Part shown: in pieces, positions 43,534 to 58,129 of the stretch
Layout: each line of letters opens with the position of its first letter
How positions within the stretch are numbered: the first letter of the stretch is position 1
DNA from: Polyodon spathula
Taxonomy: Eukaryota; Chordata; Actinopteri; Acipenseriformes; Polyodontidae
Reading direction: 5' to 3'
Length of the DNA stretch: 64,000 bases
NCBI RefSeq assembly: GCF_017654505.1
Contig: NC_054537.1
Span: 72,598,618-72,662,617 of the forward strand
Program-made: the position numbers and the translations under genes
The notes under the pieces: generated by a model
The model's database searches: none
What the model saw: the letters and a program-made list of their open reading frames with translations, nothing else
Told to the model about the DNA's origin: nothing

Positions 43534-46500
43534 CCGAGCCTTGACCCCTGTGAATAGTTTTGAACAGAGCTGCGATTGGTAAACATTTAGTAATTTCTAT
43601 TTTAACTACATATATAATGTCATGTTTAATATGTATAACCGTCATTGACTCCCTTGTTTATATTACTCTGCATACCTCCATTTCAAGCACTGACAAAAAG
43701 TAATATAATTCAGCAAATTGGTATGATATGAAGCAGTTTGATTCCATACACTACTACCAGTCATAAAATCAGAAATAAACCAAGTATGCACTTAAATCCA
43801 GAACTACAGCAATTGTAGTGATTGTGCCAGTGGAGAGTAGGCTAGGCTTCCCTCAAGTGGGGATTGTAAAGCCCCTTACAGGTCCAATTCAATTAACTTG
43901 TGTCATAAACCTTGCCGTGCTTTGTGACAGCAATTAGTTCAAATAGGTGAAAAGGCTTTTCACAATAACTGGTTAGATAAGGATTTCAGACCAAGTTTCT
44001 GTTAATCTCGAGGTCTTGAAATAACCAACGGTGGACAATGTCACGCCGTGGGTATTACCAATATCCTAAATAATAACTTAATACACAATTTAAAAACAAA
44101 TCAGTTCAGGCCCCTTGTACACAAAGGGGAACGTGTTTTTTGGCCTGTTTATTTGATTTATCTCTTAAATGTAAAACATTTAATTCAAATATCAATTCAA
44201 AATATCTAGTAGTCTTCATGTTATTCAAAGCCTCCTTTCTGGCTTTGTTAGAGAAGACAGCCCTGTCCTGTGTTGTTACTGTGTAATGCTAAAATAAAGT
44301 TTCTGAAAGTAATCAGTATACAACTAGTAGGAACAAGTGCTACAAATATAACTGCCTTATCTATGAAAGGGAAGGGCAAGTATCCAAGTCCCAATTAAAG
44401 TTTGACTGCCTTCTGTTTCAATCACAAATATACACACTCAGACACAGTATATTTTTAAATATACAAAACTGAGACTAAGAATGGTATTTGTATGTATTTT
44501 GATCAGGAGAAAAAATAATAAATTAATAATTAGATGAAAATAACAACAAAACAGAAAATGTGTTTTATAGAAAGTTTACAACTGTAGATCGTCCTCTTCC
44601 TTTACAGGCAGGTGGTTTCCAACGAATTAGAAGTAATTCTTCAACTGTTTTCTTCTTGTACCTTAATCATTGGTCTTCAATATCTCATCTAAGATATTAG
44701 CTTAACAATTGAATGTTTCCAGTACTCAAAGTCTCTTTAGAATGTGAAGGCCGTCACCAAATCTTCTCATACAATTTATTCATTAAAGTCTCTCTCAAAG
44801 ATTCCTTATAGAAATTAAAAAATAGGATAACTTTACCCCCTTTTTTTCTGTATCCAGTTACATAAACATGTTGGCAAACTCTATGGGATCCAGTGCCTGT
44901 ATATATAAAGCTAGCAGCAGAGAAGGGTGAACAGTATCGTAGCTTCCAGAGAAAGGGGGATAGAAAAGTCAGAAGATGGCAAAAGGTGTGGCTCACATAT
45001 GAAAAAGGGGTTTTATACCTTTTTTTGAAAAGACTGAGACATTTCTCGTACTTTCCAGTTTTTTCCACAGAAACATTACATCAATACCCCTACTCACCGG
45101 ACATCATGCCATAGATCATCTTGCCTCACATGTCCCATAAGTTGTTATTTTCACAGAAGAGTTACTATAACTTATTTTGAAAGCCATAACGTTAGAATTC
45201 CTCAAACGTATAGTAGTTGTAGAATTAATAAATACATGCTGAGCACAAGTGGCAGAATAAACAAACTGTGTGTTAAAACTTTCCACATTTTTTTGAGTTT
45301 CTACAACCGTGATCAATGCAGAATAAAACCACGTTTTATTTTTAACGAGCTCACAAGTTAGACCCACATGTTTGGATAAAGGACCCCTCCAGTTAGATTG
45401 TATTCCAGGGTTTGATGTTTACTGTAAGTCAGAAATGGAGGGATAGCAACCGTATGCAAACGAAAATGGTGGAATTTCTTTGACCGAATTTTGAAAAAAT
45501 GTAGAAGCCCTATTTCCCAATTTAACAAGAAAGGCTAAAATATATTTGTCAGTTGTTAGCAATTCTGTGGATGTTGAAATAAGTGTTTCTTCATATGGAC
45601 AAATTTTCATAGAACAGCTTCAATCCATGAAAGAAGGCCGGGTTAACCAACTGACAATGGTTAAGTTTAGTAGCAAAATATAATACACAAGAACTAAGAA
45701 TAGATTTTTTTTTGTCTTTTATGCAAACATAAGTAACACTTATGGGCTTCTTACAAACAACCTTTTTTTACATTATATTCAAAGAACAAAATAAAACCAC
45801 TAAAAAGAAAACAAAGAAAAAATAAATAAACACACCTTACATATGTTACAGAATCTATCACACGCACAGATTCCAATAAATAATTATAATATCTATGCTG
45901 TTCAGGGATTGGTGCCAGAAACGGGTAGTCTATTAAAAAAAACAATATCTTCTCTTCTGTTGACAAAATAGATATTTGTGTCTGGTGAGAACCAGATATC
46001 AAGAAAATGCCTTTCTTTTTTTAATGATTTGCGTAAAAGTGTACTGGTAAATTAAAACCTATAAATAATGTATTTACATGTATGAGTTTTCTGAAATAAA
46101 ATTGAAAAAAAGCTTCCTTTATATATGTATTCACAGGGATGTAAGGGGTTAAATAAATGTCAGTAGCCATCTACAGCATTCTGTTTATTTTACTACAAAT
46201 ATGTACTTTGTAGTGATGGGATGAGCAATTCAAATGGTTAAAGTAATGTAACAAGATGATTTTAAATGATTGCTCATTATGTGGCTTACTGCAGAGGCTT
46301 GACATCTTGGGGCTGTATGACTAAATTACAGGTTAAAAACAATTTGTGGAAAATGCAGGGCCCTAACTACAAGATATACTTTTTAAACTAAAATTATAAT
46401 TATTCACAGTTATTCAGCCTCTTGGTTTCTCCAAACCCTCTCATCCCAGCAACAGAACCAAAGAACTGGCTTTCCACTCCTGCTTCATACTGTACTTGAG

Positions 46501-48249
46501 GCCAGGCCTAACTGACAATCACTAAATCAATTAGACCACTTTCTGCATATGTTTTTACAGGGATGGGTTTTTAACTTTGAAACACAACACAATATCCCAG
46601 CTCTATACCACTGTGAGCCTATGATTAAAAAACAGCCATTTTGAAAACTCCTCTTATTTACTTAATGCTTGGCAAGGGGTGAGAAAAATAAGAGCTGAGA
46701 TAACTTTGTCTTCTCAACACAGTTATTTATTATTGATAAACACCAGAGGCACACCAGGCTAAGAATACCATCTTAGTAATGAACGCAAACCCTCAGAAGA
46801 ATGGTGGTATTAAATAAGTTTTAGCTTTATCTTCTTTATCTTAAATACCTTGTGATTGCAGGAGTGCTTTCTAAAAGTAAGGTACAGATAACTGGGAAAA
46901 TAGTAAATCAATAATTGCTTCCTTTAATGTTGAAGGGCTTTTAGTAATGAACATAGGAAAGGTTATAGTGGATACAATAGATGATCCTTAAGAGGGCCAG
47001 TTTATAACAATCGTTATTCTCCTCTTGTTCTCATATCAAACTGGGTTCTGTCTGAACTGTATACATCCAATCTGCAACTGAACATTACACAAAAGTCGAA
47101 TACCATTTATATCTATCACATTTTTTTGTTTGTTTTTCAATTCGTACATTTTTTTCTCCCTGTTAAAATAATTGTTAGGCCTCCATTCTGCCAACATGTT
47201 TTTGTTCTTGGTTACAGTTTTAACACCTGCCTGCCAGCCTGCAGCTCAAACTGGGACTGACAGAATCCCAATTCAAACCAGTCTGAACACTGCTCCAACT
47301 TCAGTGGCAGAGGGAAAGGAGAGGTGAAGTTGGTTTGTGTTGGTCCCTGTAAATATTTTAACCCAACAGAATTGTCCATCTGGTCAATAGGGTGACAAAG
47401 GAAAGTGATTGCTTAATTAAAGTGTTGGAGGGGAAATTGTTACCAGTACTGTAAGTACAGTTCAACAATTAACATCTGGGACAGTTTGCTGGTTGATTAT
47501 TCATTGTTTCTGTTTTAGTCTGGGAGAAACAGCATATTTCTCTACAAACAATTCATTTTTTAAGTATTCGTTTTTAATTGACCTTACCATGCCAGGCTCG
47601 CAAACCTGGAGAAGTTTTTAGAAAAAATGTGAGTTTTCACCAGACAAGTTTGAATGAATATTCAACAGTTGTCCCACTCTACTGAATAAGATAATGTGTA
47701 CTAGGATGTAATGGTGTACTAGAACAAGCCTTAGTGGACTGAACAACATCTTGTCATTCCCAACATTTCTTAATTAAAATAAAAATCTTTTGTGTTATGT
47801 TCTCAATGTTCTTGCCAAGCATCAGCGTAAACAGTGAGGCACTTAAACCACTAACAGATGTCCAGGATAGTTGATCACTCAGTTGCTTCAACATTGGCAC
47901 TACTGCCGCTACTACACTCACACAATTCATATCATGGAATCTGGGACATTGTTTCAAGCACTTCAAATTTTAAAACAAATTGTATACCTGTCATATGGCT
48001 ACATGTTTATGTTATGTCATGAAAGATTAGTGACTGGATACATACCAGTACATTGTGTTGCTAAGAAGACTGTGTTATCATTTAAAACAAACTCCATTTG
48101 TCAAATGTTCATATTCACACAATGCAACATATTTTCAGATGGAAGTAAAACTTTGATCTAAATGTTGACTTTGATGAGGATATTTTAACTTATTTTTTAA
48201 AAGTACTTTACAAAACACAAGTAAGAAGATTACACTTCTCAACAACCAG
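43534..48249. other. Unassigned sequence (4.7 kb)
   Basis: Mostly AT-rich with no recognised gene, RNA or transposon protein. The short open frames here show no family resemblance. Confidence 0.4.
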
Positions 48250-48450
48250 CTCACCTGTCGAAAGGAATGATCTGGCTACTTATGACCAGGCTGGCTGGTG
48301 GTGATGTCAGAGCAGGAAGAGAATGGACACAGAACGTGTAGTGAATTGCTCTGTTGCGCCGGTTTGTTATAGAACAAAATAAACGGCTTAATAAAAGATG
48401 CACTAACACGAAAATCCATAATTCATTAAATACAGTGGAAAGTGCATAAT
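48250..48450 (-). mobile_element. Possible LTR 3' fragment
   Basis: On the minus strand it ends with ctgctctgacatcaccacca, resembling the ctgatgtcaccac(a/c) block near the 3' end of the family A LTRs, preceded by an A/T-rich part with ttattaa. Weak. Confidence 0.3.
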
Positions 48451-48499
48451 ACATTATAGTAACATAATACATGAAATAGTAACAGCAACACAGCAGCTA

Positions 48500-49346
48500 A
48501 TAGCAGATATCAGGCTTAAAGAGCATGGAAAGCAAGAGAGAACAGGTGGGCCTTGAGAGTTGATTTAAGGCGAGCGACGGTGGGAGCATCACGCACCAAA
48601 GCTGGGAAAGAGTTCCAAAGAGTTGGAGTCATGAAGCTAAACTAGCGTTCTCCAAGTGTGGTGCACTTTTGCTTGGGGATAACAAGCAGGCTAGAGTCGG
48701 AAGACCTCAGCTTGCGGGCAGACACATAGCAGGTCAGCCGGTTGAGGTACTCAGGACCTGTGTGATGAAGGGCATTGTAGGTGAGCAGGAGAGTTTTGAA
48801 AATAAGCTTGAACTTTACAGGTAGCCAGTGCAACTACACAAGATGGGGTGATCACGTTCTTTACATCTGGTAAGGATCCTGGCAGCGGTATTCTGAACTA
48901 GCTGTGTGCCGGGAGACCACCACCATATAGAGAGTTGCAGTAGTCGAGTGCATGCCAAAGTATCGCTGCATCTGGGAGGGAAAGGTAGGGACAGACTTTG
49001 AAGATGTTTCAAAGATGGTAGAAGGAGATTTGACCACAGAGGAGATGTGGGCATCAAAGAAGAGGTTGCTGTCAAGAAGTTCCAGCATACTTCTGAAAGA
49101 GGACAAGAAGAATGCCATTTTCTATGGTGTCAAAAGCAGTTGTTAGTTCAAGGAGGACAAGCACAGAGGGAGCACCAGCATCAGCATTGAGCAGGAGATC
49201 ATTCACAATCTGGACCAGTGCAGTTTTAGACTGTGATGCGGCTGGAAAAACCAGACTGTAGAGATTCAAGCAGATTGTTGTCCATAAGATGTTTTATCAG
49301 CTGACAGGCTACAGCCCTTTTGAGAGGTTTTGATAGAAAAGGGAGA
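48500..49346 (-). mobile_element. L2-type LINE, 3' half
   Basis: On the minus strand, from 49346 downward: pieces of the RT C-terminus such as FDAHISSVVKS, LPDAAILWHAL-like and DYCNSLY across frames, QNTAARILTRCKERDHPI, then LHWLPVKFKLIFKTLLLTYN, ALHHTGPEYLNRLTCYV and LRSSDSSLLVIPKQK. It continues into the 3' UTR-like tail to about 48500. Multiple frameshifts. It is cut at 49346 by a family B LTR. Confidence 0.87.
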
Positions 49347-49840
49347 TTTCACTTGAACACAAAACAAAATGGCACATTGGCCGAAATAAACAGACAGATA
49401 AAACAGACAGTGGGTGAACCCCAAAACAAGTACCGTGCGAGTCCTCCCGCATGAGTAGCATTTGTTATTTAATTTCTCCTTCTCTCTCTCTCTCCCATTC
49501 TCCACTGTGAACACCCAACCTCGTGTGTGTGAAACACTGGATCTTTTATGCAGCAGTACTGAGACTTGATTGACAATCAATCATTCAATTTCAGTCTCAG
49601 CACAATCTGCACGTGAACTACTTGTGCAGTTCCTGTGTGCCCGTACAAATACCCACTTCTGTCACTTAAAGTGATTGTGCAATCCTTGTGCCTAAATACA
49701 AATTTACATTTTACATCATCTGTGCTACATGTCACCATTTATACCCTGTGCACCTATATAATAATCCATATAACAGACAACATAAAACAGAAAATATGCA
49801 CAGGGACGGCGAACCCCGCCACTCTACTCTGTCCTGTCAT
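49347..49840 (-). mobile_element. LTR (family B)
   Basis: On the minus strand it starts near agtggcggggttcgccgtcc (49840) and runs to about 49347 (tgccattttgttttgtgttc). It has the TATA-like gggtataaatggtgac and a stretch of gagagaga at 49476-49498, and shares ordered blocks with 37086-37330. The first bases look mutated from TGTGGC. It abuts and interrupts the L2 copy. Confidence 0.6.
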
Positions 49841-52776
49841 GTAAAAAGTAATAGATTACTGTCCAGTGCTTTCAAATGCTTTAAACCAGGGTAGCTACCA
49901 TATTCTTACTGATATGTATATAAAAATGTAATTTGTGGCATAAAAACCATGTCATGCGTGGTGTGCGACGAAAGGATAACAAACTCACACAAAGGTTTTA
50001 ATAAATAAATACTGAATGTCATGCTTTTTAATGTACATTTTGTAGTGAACATATGCTGTTCCGGTCTTCATGTGAGTACTTCAGCTGGGTAAGTTATAAT
50101 AGCAGTGTTACAACATGCACAGGGGCAGGTTACCCTGCTGCAGGGATGTTCCTTTTAGCAGGCCATTTGTGTGGAAAACTTTTATTTTTAGCTTTGTTTT
50201 CTTTTTTAAATCCGGCACTAGGATTACCATTGTTGGTACCCTAGCATCAGGGCCTGTGTTGTTATTTAATCTGCTTGCCTGTGCAACGTGTCAGCACCCA
50301 GTTCCCTATGTCTGCCTCAGTATTATTCAGTGATGAGCCACGCATGTAATCCCCCTGTTACAATGTACCATTTATCAAGTTATGAAAAAGCCTCCACTAA
50401 AAGATATAATCCACCCTGATGTTTTTTTTTTAATTAATTTTCCATTTTTATTCTGCCACCTGGTGGCAGGAATAATGAAGTGTAGTTCTTTCTAAACTGG
50501 TCAAAATAAATAACATGATTTTTTTGCATTGTTTGCACAGCAGCAAGTCCGTGGCAGGTGAATAGCTTGCCATGGTTATAACTTTAATAATAGTTCAGTT
50601 CTACTACTGACCTGGAAAAAGTAGATCCTGTACAGTAGCCAGATAGCAATATTTTTAATGTATAGAATTGAACTTCAATGGCAACAACAAACACATAAAT
50701 AAATAAATAAAAAGCTTACAGTGGTAGGCTTGAGGTCCTGCCCATAAAAATAGTGTTTTTTTTTTTTCCTTCTTTTTAAGGATGTAATGTATAAGGAAGC
50801 CAGACACTGTACAGAGATAAGCTGCCAACTACTGACAGGGAATGACAATCAGGGGTTGGCTGGCTGCAGATCCTTGACGGGCCCGTTTAGGGGATTTTTA
50901 ATCCCACACAAGTATACAGAGAGTGAAGGTTCCTGCAGCAGGACCTCCCTTTTAGTGGGAGCATTGCTGAGACAACTATGTACCAAACTGTTTTTCTATC
51001 TGCTTTTTTACACAGTGTGTTTTGTTTTGCCTTTTTGTATTTATTTCAGTTTATGCTGTATCAGTGTTATAAGATTCCACCCTATGAGTTACAATTACTG
51101 ATACCCCAGCCGCAACTACCTGCAATTACATCTGCAATTACTCTAAATAGATCTGGGCACCCAGGCAACATCAGCCCCCTGTGTCTACAGTGAATGGAAG
51201 GGTGTTCCAAATTCTGCTGAAAAATAGAATTCTCATCCAACAACTTTTACAAGCAACAAACAGTTACTGCTTCCCTAAATCCAAATGTTCCTGCTTGACT
51301 TTTTTTTTTTTTACTTGGACCCTTATAGAAAAGTTTACGTTATATAATTAATACTAGAGTAATACCTTGAAGAAACCATAGAAGAACATTTGGCAAATGA
51401 CAGCACCATAGCTGTTGTAGTGAATCTGATATGGTATAATGGTTCTACAATGGATACCCATTGGTTGGTTGTTTTAGCATTTCTAAATATGGTACCCAGC
51501 ACTTCCATTTTGCCTCATACCATTTCGGAGCAGCCCTTGTGCTACCATTGTCCCTTCGAAAAGAACAACTGCCAATATAGTATTGCATTGATCATTTGGT
51601 ATAGGAGAGAGAGAAAAAAAAATCAACATTACAGTAGTTCTTGTCACAACTTTGAGATAATTATTCCTGAATATAATTATTTACTATGTAAAGTTATAAG
51701 CAGCTTACATGTGACTGCACTTTCAAAAATCCAATACATAAATCAATGTAGGTAATTCTCAGAACGGAAAACATTAATCTGGCATAATTCCTTTATTTGC
51801 AAGGACAAATATCAACTCTGTGAGCTGTGAGCATCTGATAGGGATGAGCCTGTCAGCTTGTAGAAGCGAATGTTCACATGAGAAATGCTTGAAGATTGCA
51901 ATTTGGATTATGTCACAATGCATCATCTCAGCAAAGAGATCCGATGCAGATTTACATTTAAATAGATTAATACTCCCAGACATAAGGGCAGATCATTAAT
52001 TTGTAAGGGCTTCAAATCATCAGTTGGGCATCCTTCAAACTTTCAGTTTCTAGCGAGAATTTGTCAATCGACTATAGTTAAACATCAAAATTGTAAACAT
52101 GTCTTGTCCAAAGCTGCCATAAATATTTAAGTTGTCTTCACTGTGCAGACAATTAATTAGACAAAATGATGATGCCTTAAAATAGCAAGCCCAGAAGTCT
52201 TGAATTTAAACATCCCTGTAGAGCTGTTATTCATTAAGCAACCAAGACACTTATGGCAATATCTGGAATGTCTCCAATTATGTCTGCGTGTTTTCTTTTG
52301 GATAGGAGACTCATTAGTTAGAATTCTCTGTTCAAAATCTTTACCCCACTAGGGATGAGTTGTGGACCCGTCGCCTCTTTGAACTGGCACTGTCACAAGA
52401 CACCTCAAGGGTTTTGAGTCAAGCTCAGCCATTGACTTACAGCCTTGAGACAGGTTATATCCTTTTTGTTTCTTAATATTACACTGCTTTAAAACTGAGT
52501 TAGCTGCATCACACGGTCACACAGGGTCACTCCCTCTAAATACCTTATGAGAGGTTCTATGCAGGTTATTCTTTAAAATACTGGTGTGTAGAACTGGAAG
52601 AACTGTATGGATACTAATGCAATCTGTAATTTATTTGAGATAAGTGGAGAAAAAAAGACCCAAAAAATGGGAACAGCATGCAGGTGGGTTAAAATAGGTT
52701 AAATCTGGTTGATTGAAATTTCATACATTGTTTGGATGTAAGCTCTGAGAAAGAAAGACATTGTAGATGACATATA
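49841..52776. other. Unassigned sequence (2.9 kb)
   Basis: No gene was recognised. Confidence 0.4.
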
Positions 52777-52996
52777 CACTCGTAGAAAAAAAAAGGTTCT
52801 ATCTGGAACCATTAAAGGTTCTTTGCACCGATGTCATAGGGGTATCTTTTTTGGTTCTTCAAAGAACCTTTCAAAATGGTTTTAAATGATTTAAAAAGAA
52901 CCAATTGATAAGGTATAAGATTCTTCACACACAAAAGGTTCAAAGAACCTTGACAACGTCTAAAGAACAATTTAAGAACCCTTTTTTATGTGAGTG
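52777..52996. mobile_element. MITE with TA duplication (aaggttct type)
   Basis: 220 bp flanked by TA (52775-52776, 52997-52998). Termini cactcgtagaaaaaaaaggt and cactcacataaaaaagggtt (from the right end) are inverted. The interior is a series of aaggttct/agaacctt segments that fold back repeatedly. A TA duplication suggests Tc1/mariner mobilisation. No coding capacity. Confidence 0.8.
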
Positions 52997-55900
52997 TAGG
53001 TGCTGACAAGTACTAAATGTACAGGATATTGACACATTCAGTGAACTATTTTACTAATACATTGTGAAGCTTCCCATTTAAAGAAGTATCTTTAAGAAAA
53101 CATTTTGTTACCTCATTAACAAATAACTTTCTTTAAAGTCACTTATTATGTTTCTGTTGGGTTTTACAAACTATTATTTACTTTGAAATGGATAAATCTG
53201 ACGTATCCACCCACAATGCTATATGCTTATTCACTGGCACTCAACTGATACAACACAGATAAAGGTTCCTAACAGCTTTCTTAATGTTGTTGTCTTAGCT
53301 AAATTGTATTTCCATTATTCACACATGCTGTCTGCCATATTCTCTCTATCACTCTCACGCTGTATTTGTGACGAAGCACAGTAACACATGTTTAAGGCTT
53401 TCGCTACGGTATTACCCCTTTAACTAACAAAACAGATATTGTCAGTTGTGAAGAGTAGGGAATTTGAAAAGGAATTGACCTTGTAGCTGCTTGAGGCAGT
53501 ACCCGTTTTAATTAGTATGGCTGAATAGGCACACTGAGGCCTTGTACAACAACTGTAAACATCAAGCAGTATGTACCATCCTGAGGCCCTCATTTATTAC
53601 TGATTACAACCAATATGAAAAAAGAAAACAGCTTTTCTTTGCCACAGACTTTGATTTTAACTCTGGGGATTTGTTTGTTTATACATACAGGACGTGAGGA
53701 CATTTATAATGGGAAAAGAAAAGTATGCAAAGCATTTGACACTGATTAGTTCAGACAGGTAAAACTGAATGCCTAAAGTTGTGTAAAGATACCCTTGTAT
53801 ATGTGTTAGGCTAGCAGAATGCATACAGGACCACATGGGTTTTAGCAATTTTTTGTTAAGATTAATTTGTTGGCAATTTTAGAGTGTTTGCAGCGGAACA
53901 AATATGTTCCATAAACATGAATATATTATGCAGAGTGCATTCTTTTTGTGGAAGTGATCAGTGCTTAAAATGCGGATGTGGAATTAATTAGCTAATCACA
54001 TTCAGTAGAGCAAATCTTTCTCATTAGCACTCTGTTTGTTTGTTTTTTCCTTTTTAATCTATTAATTAATCTATTTTTTTATATTAAACCATGCAAATGG
54101 TAAATTGTGCATTTTGAAGGATTTAATTGGGCCTGAAATGATTAAATTATACACTTTGAGGTTAACATAAAATGGACAAGTTTATAGATATTTGGACATG
54201 GTTTAACATCAATTGCAGTAACTATGGTTTACAAATTTATTTCCTTCCTTTAATGAATACCCTTTCACTGCTCCAACCAAATAAACATTAAAAGTCTATG
54301 CAGTGGCCCTGCATTGGCAATGCAGAGGGTCTAAGAGGCAAGTCAAACACAAGGGCAGCCACAGCAGACGTGATGAAAGGTGATTTCCATACAAAACTTT
54401 GAAGTAAAATAAAAGAATGATGTCACTTGTTCCAAATAATAATACAAACTGTGCATTTGCGCCTTCAGTCTGAGTTAACAGTGTAACCTCTAGCCAGAGA
54501 AGTAATCAATACAAGATAGCTTTAAAAGCTGGGTGGCCTTAAAACTAGGATTTTTCATTTGATGTATTTGATTGGTTAACTCTTTATTGAACCATTTAAC
54601 CATTAAAAATGCTTTTAACCAAACTGTTATAACTATATGTTTTCGGAGGTGGATTTTTTAATTGGAACATTCCTTCCCCAGATCTGCTGTTTATATACTC
54701 GCTTACTCTGTACTGAATAAATGGAATCTGCAGCTTTCACTCTCCTCAGACAGACTATAAAACAGACTTCTATAGACCCACCAGATGCGCTACTCATATA
54801 CCCCCACAGTGGAAACGCCTGGGCATTTCCAGAAGAGAGTCACACATGTGCTAAAAAGTACAATAAAATGTGACCAGTTAAGGTAACAGCTAATTTGTAC
54901 TAGTTTCTGGAAACTTTCCAGTACTTACAAATAGAAAAAAATATATATATTAGCTCTATTTCATAATTATAAGAATTCTTTCTAACTAACTAATACATAA
55001 TACTAGCAATACAATGTAGGTGAATGAAAATAAAGCCCCATTCACTGCAGTATCAAAGCAGTAACACTTTAATATTTTGACATACCCATGGTATAAAAAT
55101 AGTACAAACTGTATGGTAATATACTGTGACAGCACACAGCAGTGATTTGCTTCATTTTCATCTGGCTTTATAAGTTTGTAACTTTGCTTTTAACTTCACT
55201 TCTTTTTATTTAGTCAAGGTCCATGGTTGTTTTAATAACCATTTGCCTGGGAAAATAGTGACCTGGCAGGAACATGGCAAAGCTTTAGGTTTCCACACAG
55301 CATGTACCAGGCCCTATCCAAAAGTACTGCCAAGGAGAAGGGAATGCTCAGCAGTAAGTCCCTAGGGAAAGGTTTAACTTATTAATTGGAAATGCCTTTT
55401 CCTTTCAATAACGGAAGTGTGGCAACGTTAATGTCAGCGTTGTACGTGAATCTACTTGGGAGTTTTCTGTTGTAAACAAGGAGCTGCTGTTGCTTGAAAA
55501 CATTTTCTCTTCATGAATAAGATAATGTAATTTAGTACCTTTGTGTGTAAAGGCTGTCTAAGTCAGTGAGACAGAAATGGAATCGCAATAATTTGGCTTC
55601 CCTGTTTTCATGCCCTGGTTGTTTGTGAACAGAAGTGACTCTGATGGCATTTGGGAGATTGGTTTACTGTAGTCTTATTTCCTATCTCAGGTTGAGGCAA
55701 TGGTAGCATAGAAGCATTTGGTGGAATGGTACTACGTGGTAAAATGATATGGTGTGAACAAATGTACCATATCAGGACCACAGTAGATTCATTTTTATGT
55801 ATAAAGTTGTGGTCTATAAAAGGCCATGCCAGTGTTGCTTCACTATAATACACTTGTTTTATTATCCTCCCTGGGGGTGCTATCCCCTGCAAAGGGAATA

Positions 55901-56706
55901 TGATGGAGGTGGTTGTACGTAAATATGTCACACGTCACATTTTTTCCTTACATCTAGAGAAAAGCTTATCCAATCGTCATGAAACAATTTTGCATATGAT
56001 ATTGATAATATCAGATTCTGTACATGCTGTTGATATATTTCCTGGTCATCATTTTTTTTTGTTTTTTATCATACTGATGGCTAATTTTAAATTTGCAGGC
56101 CATATAGAAAGTAAATTTTTAGAAGATTCTGAGGAGTTTGTTTAATCATTTGTTTATATGTGATAAGATTGACTTTCAAATATTTTTTAACAGTTCCTAA
56201 TGGGTGTTCTGAAACTCCCTGTTTTAGAGATAGACACTGCAAAAGGTATAGGCTCTGACGTCACTTGCTGCATAAAATTTGTTAAATCACCATTTATTAA
56301 AGTCAAACTTTTTTTTTTTTTTTTAGAGTAGTACAACAGTTTAAAAGTTTTAAAGGTTTTTAGACATATGCATTATTTAATTCATTTGAAAAAATAACTG
56401 AAAAGCTGAAATACCTAAATAGATTTTATTACATTTAAAAAGAAATAGGAACTCATAGAAATGCAAAATATAGGCATTTTGAATATCTGTTTCTGCCTCC
56501 AGAGCTTTGAAAATCTACTAGAAAAGGTTAAACCTGTATAAGTAGTAAACCATAATGGTGCATAATATATACATCTGTTCTACATGCTTGTTTTACTCTG
56601 TTTTTTTTTTTAGTTCTCACAGCTCAAATTCAACAAGTTAACAAAATGGCAACTAATTCTATTCAAAATGAACAATAATTTCACAACTCTCTCTCTCTCA
56701 CTCTCT
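52997..56706. other. Unassigned sequence (3.7 kb)
   Basis: No recognised gene. A 107-codon minus frame at 55608-55931 is open but matches nothing I know. Confidence 0.4.
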
Positions 56707-56710
56707 CTTA

Positions 56711-56785
<75 letters not shown>

Positions 56786-56796
56786 TAGATAGATAT

Positions 56797-56834
<38 letters not shown>
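56707..56834. repeat. (AT)n(GATA)n compound microsatellite
   Basis: A CT-rich start, about 70 bp of AT, then about ten GATA units. Confidence 0.95.
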
Positions 56835-56836
<2 letters not shown>

Positions 56837-57917
56837 ACTGTCTATCTTGCTGTCGGCTGAGAGAAGTCAATCAAAATTTTGTTTCAGTATATGAGATATA
56901 CTTAAGTCAACTATTTTTATTTTCTAATAATAATAAAAATTTGTTTTAAATCATAAGAGTTGTCCTGACTAAATGATTTTATTTTATATAGTAGACATCT
57001 CATTGCTTTACAGAGTATGACAATGACAAGTTCCATTTGCTGTGGATACATTACAAAAACTGTTATGCATAATCCAGTGAACAAATAAAAAGAAAAGGGC
57101 CTTTTGTCTTTTGGGGGTTCATTGCTAGTTCTTGTGATTGTGACTTTTTGAGACATGGACCAATGTCAATAAGGGTAGAACTCAATTCACTTACGGTACA
57201 CTTCAATCTGTCAAATATGGTCTGTATGTAGATATCACAAGTGGTTTATAAAATCTATTTAAATATACCACATGCAGCAGGGCCTCAATAAAAGGTATGA
57301 TTTCTCAAGTTTCCTTGGCACATGTAAATGCGAAGTGCCCTCTTGGGAAAAGTGCAAGTAATCAGGGATGATTTCATGAATAATAATGATGACAGATTCA
57401 TTTCAATGATGGGTCTGAATGTCATTATTTTGTATGAATTGTATGTACATGTGAAGTACTGAGTCTATAGACAAAGTAATTGACTGCATTCATTTGTTTA
57501 GTTACTGGTCTAGATGTACTAAGCTTTTGTTCCAGTGTAAAGTGTGCTCCACTATTTTAGTCTAACTATACTGCTTAAAAGTAGTTTTTATTTCACAAAA
57601 AAAAAAAAAAATTACACTGGGGCAATAGCTTTGTATATCTGACCACAGATTTTAAATAAAGTGAAGTCCAGGACTCAGTTTCGTAACATATTATATTTAA
57701 TTAAGGAATATGACTTATGGTCAACTGAGAAATGGGATTGGGAGAGTGCTATTTGGTAACACAATGTTAAAGAGGTCATGAATTTACACATCAAACACAT
57801 TTGTATTGATACATTTTCATTTGGTACTTTATACAAACAATGGAAATAAAATGTGGTACTAAAATAGGTATCAATTATCAATGCTAATAAGATGGAATTT
57901 TACTGTTGATGCTTTTT
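56835..57917. other. Unassigned AT-rich sequence
   Basis: No gene was recognised. It may contain the 3' LTR of the gypsy element to its right, but no TG...CA pair was identified. Confidence 0.4.
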
Positions 57918-58129
57918 CTAAGCTGTTTTATGACTTTTAATATTTTCACCAATTCGGTGTTGCTTTTCATTGCCTTCTTCTGGTTCAGCTAGATTCCATT
58001 GCTGGTCACTATTGGCATGGCTTCCTTCTGCTTCAAGCAAAATGAATCCGTTTCCAGTGTTCACAGCTCTTGGATCAAAGCTTGGGGACTCAAAAGAATC
58101 TGGAATTAAGTCATCAACTTGTACCATGT

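Noticed and set aside
55608..55931. 107-codon minus-strand frame
   Set aside because: No recognisable motif, no splice or regulatory support, and no matching neighbour; kept only as unassigned.
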